Of a DNA stretch of 64,000 bases, positions 56,908 through 64,000 are shown piece after piece. The DNA is taken from positions 12,178,443 to 12,242,442 of the forward strand of contig OY829538.1 in NCBI GenBank assembly GCA_963691705.1, read 5' to 3'. Below the pieces are notes generated by a model, which was not told where the DNA came from, did no database searches, and saw nothing but the letters and a program-made list of their open reading frames with translations. The stretch is from Viola odorata. Taxonomy: Eukaryota > Streptophyta > Magnoliopsida > Malpighiales > Violaceae. How positions within the stretch are numbered: position 1 is the stretch's first letter; each line of letters starts with the position of its first letter. The position numbers and the translations under genes are program-made.

Positions 56908-59765
56908 TGATGGGTGTCGAGTCCGTCAAAAATAAATACAACTTATCAATACCTATAAAAGATATAAATAAGGGTAAGAGGTTCGATCCACAGAGAATAG
57001 GTAGACTTAAAACAAGATAAAAGACCATATTTAAACACTTAGGTGAAAAGTGGGGGTTTTTGTTTTAAAACTAAGAATTGAAAAAGCAAATAAAAAGAAA
57101 CAGACCAAGAATATTATTCTTGACTAAGAAACAGGTCAAGAACGAACAGTCAGAAAAAAATGTTCCTAGTAAAGGCTGAGGTAAAGTTATGATCATACGT
57201 ATTCAATCATTGATGCACAAATATTCCTTTCTAGTCTATAGAATTACTATAGAATCAAGGTATGCTTATGATTGCCTATGGAGAGAATCAAAAATAGTTG
57301 TAATAATGGATGTAAAAATGGGATAGAGAATACAACTTAACACTGTTCAAAATGGACTTGTAGATGTGGTAAGAGGATCATCCACAAAGACCTCTAGGAT
57401 TTTGTAGTTCTAATTTGACTTCGTCATCGCTGGAGTTGGCTGATTGTTTCCAACTAAAATAAATAAAATAGAAATTAACTAGTAAAACAATCTTGGGCAA
57501 GATTGGGAAATGTCTTGGCCAAGATCAGAAATATGGTAATATGAATTCAGAGGGTAGAAAACTCCTAGTAAGGGTGATTCCATGAGCACTTGTTCTTATA
57601 CATCGATCATCGATTCAAGGGTGTTAATCTCTCCTTTCATAACACTGCTATAGATTGGGAGGAACTCCTTTCCAATCCTACTTTCCTCTTCTTGAAATTG
57701 CTTGGCGGGTACTCCCTCTCCTAGTGATCCTAATCAGTGGATGCCTTGTTGGTTAAAGAATTTATCCAGTTGATTGTTGGCTTAAAGGACTGCGTCTCCT
57801 CAATGGCATAGGGAAAGACAGTGTCTATTTCACGCTACCCCAAGTCAGGGCCCTAGGGTGTCAACCTGGTCTGAACTATACCCTTCAATGGTCACTAACC
57901 TTCGCAAGATTAGCTGTCTACTTAGGCCTTTCTAGTTTCAACTCGTCCCCTTCAAGGCTAACTGCAAATTCTTCACTAAACCTAAGAGTGCTCAAGTCTT
58001 GGGATTAATTGGAACCGGTTTGTAAAAATAGAGATTGATAGGATTACGAACGGGAAGGTTATGAAGAACGTTTTGATCTCACGAGTGTAAGAAATGGCTC
58101 ACTCAGCCCTTACCAAGAATTATTAATTTAGCTACTAGACATAGCGATGGAAAAAGATGAATAATTGTTGAACATGAAAAGATGAAATTAAATCTGTTAT
58201 TATCGAAACGAAAAATCACAGAGCGAGTTTGATTACAATCCAAAAGTAGGAGAATGGAAGAAGTCCGTGATCAGTGGCCTTTCCTAGCTTTTATCCAAAG
58301 CTGGGGATCCCCACTTTTCACGGCTTCTTTCAAAATCCAAACTTCAAAACTAAATATTACAAAAATAAAATTGTTCGAAATCAAAAACTAGAATAAAGAT
58401 AAAATATTGTTTGTTCAAAACACGATCAGATCAGGATCCGTGAGTCCACTTAGTAAACGACTCTGCCCTCCAGTCCATATCCAGTTGTCGCTCCAATCCA
58501 TACGCGGCTCCGTGACTCCATATCCAGCACGCCTCTAGCTTAGCAATCTTGGCCAAGCCTATGGCCAAGATTCCCGATTGTCTGGTACAAGCTCCAAAGC
58601 TAGCATGTTTTCCATTCTCTCCACCTCCACGAATATCTGCACAAGTGAGGAAAGTTGACATAGCTTAAACAGTTTTACCATTCAATTTGTCAGAATTAAA
58701 TGGTAGAAACATATGAAAATAATGATCAATCAACTTATGACTCCTACTTCACTCATGTATCAAAACCATCTTAGGTAAGCTTAGAGATGATTCCTAATCA
58801 ATTAGCACCTTGCTGGTTAAAGGGTTTACTAAAATTGATTGATTGTTGAATAGGGGAAGACAATTCTAAGCCTCGGCACCTCGATTGTCAATCAGGACTT
58901 TAACCTAAATACTATTCTCTACTAGAGATACTCAGGGCTAGTTCGCGGTAGATCCTTCAGCGCTAGTTTGTCTACTTCGATCCTCTTGGCCCATAAATGG
59001 CCCAAAAGGGTTGTTGTAACCAAGAAGAATGACGGTTTCATATTCAAATCTAGGTTGATCAGACATAAACCTAATATGAAAAATATTCAAGTATTTTAAA
59101 GAATAAATATATGCAAACATAGAAATTAAGAAGAGCAATTTAGATCTCACAAATAACTTAGAACCATAACTTTAACTGCCTTTACCAGGAATAAGAAAGG
59201 TTAGGTAGAGAGAGACAAGAAAAATAAGGAAAACGATAAAAGTATTTAAATATAAAATCCCTGCGTCTTCAAGGTTGAAGACGACAGGAGAAACAGGTTC
59301 AAAACCAGAGAAAAGAGAAGAAGAGAGCCTACTGGACGTTCTGGTCGTCCTCCCTCTAAAACCCTAGGATAATATATATAGTTTAATTATTAATTGTATT
59401 TTAATCACTACTCTCTCTCCGATTAGAAGTCTAACTGATGAAGTCGAAAGAAACTGGGACTCTAACTCTCTTGGAGACACTCCAGATAGCCCAGCCGCAC
59501 TTGTATTCGAAATATTATCTTTAAGTAGTCCATGAGAATTGGGACTCTCTGCTAGCCAAGAAGGATCGTTCTTGGCCAAGAGACTGACCAAGAAAGGTGT
59601 CTGCGCAGCTTTGTCCAGATTTTGCTCTTTTCTGCCCCTTTTCCATTTTTTTAATTTCAGAGTTGTTTTGTACAAATGTAGAGAAATTAACCTCCAATAA
59701 GTAGAATCACCATCTAAATTACATGAAAATAGATAGTAAAAATAGCTACAATTTAAGCTCAATCA
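56908..59765 (-). repeat. Solo Athila LTR with CTTCT target duplication, itself interrupted
   Basis: Left edge TGATGGGTGTCGAG, right edge AGCTCAATCA, with CTTCT at 56903-56907 and 59766-59770. Without the nested insert the LTR is about 1389 bp. It lies inside the related LTR 56081-60370. Confidence 0.9.
57269..58732 (-). repeat. Second solo Athila LTR nested in the first (1464 bp)
   Basis: Perfect termini TGATTG...CAATCA. Flanks GCTTA (57264-57268) and ACTTA (58733-58737) are a target duplication with one change. Sequence on both sides continues the outer LTR. Confidence 0.85.
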
Positions 59766-60370
59766 CTTCTACTAAGAAAGATTTATTTAGCTACTCATAC
59801 TCATGTTTAAAGAAAACAAATGATGTATTATAATATAAAATTCCTCCGTTTCTGTGAAGAAACAAAGGAGCAAGGTTTGTGAATGCGAAAACATAAGTAA
59901 GAACCAAAGAAGGGACGAAGACCCCTTTCTCAATAACCTAGGGAGACTATATATAGTTTTCTCCCTCAATAATATCTCTAAAATAAATCCTAATTAAACA
60001 CTAATTATATTTAATCACTCTTCCTCTCCGACTAAAAGTCTACAAAGCTTAGATAAAGAAGGAAAGTCGTCACTCCAACTCTTATGTGGATAAGACCAGC
60101 AATCACAATCGCATTGGCTTCTTCTGCAAGTATCACTCAGAAAGACAGAATCCTTTTCCAGCCCAAATAGCTCCTCTTAGTTAAGAGAGTGGTCAAGAAA
60201 TGTATCTGCTCCATTCTGCCTAGAATTGACTCTTTTCTGCCCATTTTTCTATCTTTGCTCTTCAGGACTGCTTTCTGCAAAAAGCATGGAAATCATACAA
60301 AAATCAGTAGAATCGTCGTTCAAGATGCATGAAAATAGGTGGTAAAACTACGACAAATTAAGCTCAATCA

Positions 60371-61577
60371 TACGTCCTCGACTCACTTTCTACCACAGTA
60401 ATGTCGGTCTTCTTTGGAACTACCTGCACAGGGGAAGCCCAATCACTGTCAGAGATTAGATAAATAACACTTGTGTCCAGCAACTTGAGGACTTCCTTCT
60501 TGACAACTTCCATTATTGGAGGGTTGAGCCTCCTTTGTGGTTGTCGAATTGTTTTCTTGTCCTCTTCTGTATGGATTTTGTGGGTGAAAAAGGTTGGGCA
60601 TATCCCTTTGATATCTGCAATCGTCCACCCAATTACTTCCTTGTGCTCTTTTAATAATTCCACCAGCTTCTCTTCTTTTTCCTTAGATAATTTACTAGAA
60701 ATTATCACGGGGAGGATGGTCTCTTAGCCAAGAAATACGTGCTTAAAGTGGTCTGGTAGTGCTTTGAGTTCAACCTCTAGAGCCTGCACAACAAAAGGTA
60801 AGAGTTTGTTATAAATTTGTGGAAGCTCAGAACTGAGAGTACAATCAAATAAAGGTCCTATAACATTAAGTTCATCCACAGTTTCCAAGAGATCGTTGCT
60901 GATAACGAGCTCCTTCTTCATCTTTGCTAGCTTTTCTCCTTTAATTCCCTTGCTAAGAGCAAAATCAAATGGGTCAGTCTCATTAAGGTCATAAACTTCA
61001 TTAGTAAGGGGTTCGTAAATATCTATAAAATTTAAGCTATGTATCTCACTTGGGTGTTTGATGGCATCATACATATTAAATTTAATTATTTGCCCATCAT
61101 ACTCTAAAGAAAGACACCCATTATACACATCAATCAAGGCCCTTGCAGTCCTTAGGAAGGGTTTGCCCAAGAGGACATCAGTGGTGCTTGAAGAGAGATC
61201 CATGTTCATGTCGACGATGTAGAAGTCCACGGGGTAGATGAATTGGTCAACTTGGACAAGGACATCCTCGACAACTCCCTTGGGGTAGATAATGGATTGG
61301 TCAGCAAGCTGGATGACCACTCTAGTCTCCTTCATGGTTTCAATGTTCAGCTTCTCCTACTCTGCCAGTGACATAATGTTTATGCCTGCTCCCAAGTCAC
61401 ACAAGGCTTTCTCGATTTTCTTATTGCCTATCTTGCATGGGATGTCGAAGGTTCCTTGATCCGTACACTTCTCTGGAAGCCCCTTAAGCTCAAAATGCAA
61501 GAAGGCTCAACCCTCTAATAATGGAAGTTGTCAAGAAGGTTCCTTGATGTCGAAGGTTCCTTGATCCGTACACTTCT
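60371..61577 (-). pseudogene. Athila pol fragment: protease and start of RT
   Basis: The minus strand shows CDLGAGINIM (about 61404-61375), the Athila-type protease active site (Asp-Leu-Gly-Ala). A TAG near 61350 follows, then an open frame 61335-60724, and the RT N-terminus 60708-60364 (HKEVIGWTIADIKGI, KKEVLKLLDTSVIYLISDSDWASPVQVVPKK). RT ends abruptly where the LTR begins. The rest of pol is missing. Confidence 0.85.
61441..61577. repeat. 32-bp duplication at the border of the plus-strand Athila
   Basis: The segment starting GATGTCGAAGGTTCC at 61441-61472 is repeated exactly at 61546-61577, right against the LTR start at 61578. Confidence 0.85.
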
Positions 61578-61585
61578 TGATAACT

Positions 61586-61634
61586 CAAAATGCATCATAT
61601 CATAACATTTTGAGTTATGATATGATGCATTTTG
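61586..61634. repeat. 20-bp perfect inverted repeat with 9-nt loop at the LTR start
   Basis: CAAAATGCATCATATCATAA (61586-61605), loop CATTTTGAG, and its exact reverse complement at 61615-61634. Confidence 0.95.
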
Positions 61635-62127
61635 TACTAATTTCCCATTCCTTTCCTAGCCCCTTTTGGGCATGTTGCTACTGATCTCCTTATGTTTTTC
61701 TACTATTTTATAGATCAGAGCTTATGGAAATGAAATATCAAAAAGATGCATTTTCATGGATTATGGACGGACTTGAGCAGCGAGGCCTAGCAGCAGTTGG
61801 CAGACAGCATGCAGGCAGCGGCTTGCCCCTGCATTTATGTGCAGACAGCAACAGCTGGCCAAGAACGAACAAAGAAACTTCTTTTTAAAGAAGGAGATCC
61901 GCTGATTCTCTCTAATTAATCCAGATCTCTCCCATTTTGGTAAGAAAATATTCCAAGATCAACTCCAATTAAATTAGGATTTTCCCTTTTAATTAATTTC
62001 CATTTTAGGATTTTCCTTTTTTGTAATTTTCTTTTATAAACCCTTTTAGCTTTAGGGTTTGGGGGGAATCTTTCATCTTCCACTTTCGGAGTTGGCAGCC
62101 ACGACCATAACTCTCTATTTTCCGTTC

Positions 62128-62154
62128 AATAAACCGGAGCTTTGCTCCGGCCGG
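62128..62154 (+). promoter_or_regulatory. AATAAA plus hairpin in the Athila LTR
   Basis: AATAAA (62128-62133) followed by CCGGAGC-TTT-GCTCCGG-CCGG, base for base as at 6847-6873. Confidence 0.7.
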
Positions 62155-63045
62155 AAATAATAAAGAGTTTTCCCTTTCCTCTTCTTCCTTTATGCAATTA
62201 ATTTATTTTATTTATTTTAATTTTATTATGAGTAGCTAAACTCATTTGTTCTTGGTAGGATCATCAAAGGTTGCTTAAGAAGGTTGTGAGGTCGAATTGA
62301 AATTAATATATCCTTGGTTGGTATTTATTTACTTAACATTTTCTTGTCAAATCTGCTAGGGTTGTTAGCAAGTCTAGCCAACGAGCTGCTAGGCCTAGAC
62401 GATTAAAGTCATCACTGTGGTTATAACTAACACGAAATTGCAGGGTAAAGTAGACGACCAATCAGAGTCATCAGGTCGTCGGTCCCATCTGATTGGGTTA
62501 AGTAAGTAATCAGGGTAGAGCCTCGAATGTACTGAGTGTCTCGCCCTGGACGCGTCTTCCTTCATCTTCATAGGCCTTTGAGTATTGCTCTCATAAACGT
62601 ACCTTGGGGGACGGTGAAGCGTCAAGGCTACTCCATGAACGTACCTTGGAGTAGTTTCTCGTACGAAAGGAAGCAGGGGACCTAAACGTACCTGGTCCCT
62701 ATAGCGCGTCTATCGGCAAGGGATAGACGATCACTGCACCTATGATCAGCCGACTTTGAAAGCAACCCGAGATATATTCCTACTAGGAACTCCCCTCTCT
62801 ACTGATTTATTACTCATTTTATTACTGTGTATTCTTGCTTTCTCAGATATTAATCAATCAACTTTTGAAAAAAACCCCCCATTACTTGTTACTGTTCTGA
62901 TCTGTTTGCCCTTGCCGCACAACACAAGATAGTGTCTACCTTAGTCTTTGTGGATCGACCCTGTACCACTATACACAGTTTATTTGTGCATTTTTTACAT
63001 GTTTTATATATTAATTTTGAGATGTCTCGATAGCACGTCAAATTT

Positions 63046-63063
63046 TGGCGGCGTTGCCGGGGA
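63046..63063 (+). other. Athila primer binding site
   Basis: TGGCGGCGTTGCCGGGGA, one change from TGGCGCCGTTGCCGGGGA, the known Athila PBS complementary to the tRNA-Asp 3' end; five bases after the LTR. Confidence 0.9.
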
Positions 63064-63188
63064 TTAACGATATTGATTTCTTTGTTTTGTTTTCGTGACC
63101 AGGGCATCTAGACCAACTCCTACAATTCTAATTCCCTTCTGCGTCAAGACCTAGACGCTGAAAACATCACCCCCCCGAATTCCCCAAC

Positions 63189-64000
63189 ATGGCCGATGCC
63201 GAAGATGTTATGCTTGCTATAGAAAAACAAATCGCCACCTGGACTCGTATGATCCAGATCCATGCTGGAAGACAGGCTGTCCAGGCCAAGAGACACAAAT
63301 TTCACAACTTTACCAACTACCCGACTAACGCATACCCATATACCCTAATGAATTCCAAGTTAATTTGGATGGTAATTATAACGGACCCCCATGGCAGGTT
63401 GATCCTTATACCAACAATTATAACCAAGGACAACATCATCCTAACCAAAGTTGGTACGATCCGCAACCGCCTTGCCCTAGATAGTCACCGCAACAGCATC
63501 ATTACCAAGATCCATCTCAGCCGCCATACAATCTTCAACCTTTTCAACCATGGCCAGATCATCTCCATAATCAGTAGTATCAACACCAAGCTCCACAAGA
63601 ACCATCACCTCCTGCAGCAACAACCACTGAGGTAACAAATCTTACTAATTTCATGCTTGATATGCAAAAACAAATGAGTTCTATAGTTGCAAAAATGAAG
63701 GAGATACAGAACCAAAGATGCCTACTGCCTTAACCAGAACTCAACCCGCAACATGCTGTCTGTGCCATGACGCTTCGAAGCGGTACTGAAATACCATCCC
63801 GTGAGCTGCCTGCCCAAGACGTTGAACAACCCGAACTCACGCCCAAACCAGAGGAGGCAAAGGCATAAGTGGAGAAATAAAATCGTGTCTACATTGCTGG
63901 AAGACTCTGAATTTTTGGAAGAATTCATCACCAAGGTACTTGAGCCACCATTCCCACAAAGGTTAGTCAAAACAAAAAGGGACAAAGAGGATAAAGAAAT
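63189..64000 (+). pseudogene. Athila gag, internally deleted and frameshifted
   Basis: An ATG at 63189 (Met-Ala-Asp-Ala-Glu-Asp) is followed, in other frames, by typical late-gag sequence (NEFQVNLDGNYNGPPWQ near 63350, a Gln/Pro/His-rich stretch, FMLDMQKQMSSIV near 63652) and MTLRSGTEIPSREL near 63769, the Athila ITLRSGK-type motif. Only about 150 bp separate PBS and ATG and the N-terminal gag domain is missing, so a deletion is likely. Runs off the window. Confidence 0.75.

Larger units (their letters stand above)
56081..60370 (-). repeat. Athila-type LTR (about 1.43 kb) interrupted by a solo LTR
   Basis: On the minus strand it starts TGATTGAGCTTAATTTG at 60370 and ends CAACACCCCATCA at 56081. 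Subtracting the insert 56908-59765 and one 5-bp duplication leaves about 1427 bp. The flanking 5-mers (GATGT left, TACGT right) do not match, so it is not a clean solo LTR. It joins T4 gag on the left and a truncated Athila RT on the right. Confidence 0.75.
61578..63040 (+). repeat. 5' LTR of the plus-strand Athila (about 1463 bp)
   Basis: Starts TGATAACTCAAAATGC and ends AGCACGTCA; its length fits the other Athila LTRs here (1367-1464 bp). Conserved blocks are shared with 6395-7761. TG at 61611 is an alternative start. Confidence 0.75.
61578..64000 (+). mobile_element. Athila-type element, 5' part (runs off the right edge)
   Basis: 5' LTR (61578-63040), Athila PBS and a truncated gag. Opposite orientation to the Athila fragment on its left, into which it appears inserted. 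Confidence 0.85.

Noticed and set aside
1..64000. tRNA or rRNA genes
   Set aside because: No cloverleaf-like or rRNA core sequence was noticed on either strand; tRNA-like matches are only primer binding sites.

Overview
The window is plant nuclear DNA made almost entirely of LTR retrotransposons inserted into each other. It holds four Ty3/gypsy elements of the Tat group (called T1 to T4 here), several Athila-type elements and solo LTRs, one chromovirus-like gag relic and a satellite-like array. The pol proteins, the Athila PBS and LTRs, the spliceosomal introns and the nested layout point to the heterochromatin of a flowering plant, but I cannot name a species. No confident host gene is present; one acidic ORF at 41186-41647 is the only candidate. 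All functional calls are by eye from the sequence.

Layout from left to right: T1 (1-4557, minus, cut by the window edge, 5' LTR 3985-4557) is inserted in the pol 3' end of an Athila element (4558-7761, plus, 3' LTR 6395-7761). Next comes T2 (plus, 7762-17953 and 33124-35184), which has lost its 5' end and is split by a complete nested element, T3 (17954-33123, plus, LTRs 17954-18528 and 32584-33123, target duplication CACAA). After T2 lie a chromovirus-like LTR and gag relic (about 35469-38950), a decayed low-copy stretch (39000-43000), an LTR-like block (43017-44230) and a 152-bp tandem array (44231-45535). T4 (46242-about 56080, minus) follows. An Athila LTR (56081-60370) is broken by a solo LTR (56908-59765) that itself contains another solo LTR (57269-58732). 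It is followed by an Athila PR/RT fragment (minus, to about 61577) and the start of a plus-strand Athila (61578-64000).

The most interesting content is in the 3' halves of the Tat elements. Between pol and the 3' LTR, T2 and T3 each carry four genes on the strand opposite to gag-pol, in the same order (read along the plus strand: A, B, D, C). A and B are paralogues with a domain resembling the Pfam Putative gypsy type transposon family (Transposase_28), followed by Ser/Pro-rich and coiled-coil parts. They contain short spliceosomal introns at a conserved phase-1 position, and most of the genes have a TATA-like box upstream of the ATG. In T3 the gag-pol frame is dead (three nonsense codons, protease Asp to Asn, integrase zinc-finger Cys lost), yet antisense genes B, C and D are open, B across a well-formed splice junction. 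T4, a much more diverged Tat element, has a homologous antisense gene with introns in the equivalent place. Extra and antisense ORFs are known for Tat elements in general; the four-gene, individually promoted, intron-containing cluster is what I would follow up.

Other structural signals: a gap-free 34-nt conserved block, in place of a classic polypurine tract, next to the 3' LTR of T2, T3 and T4; an LTR hairpin at a fixed 6-nt distance from a conserved ACTTAAGCATYGGAG motif, with the stem sequence wholly replaced in T4; minisatellites with apparently compensatory stem changes; and a 152-bp array in which each unit carries a PBS-like motif.
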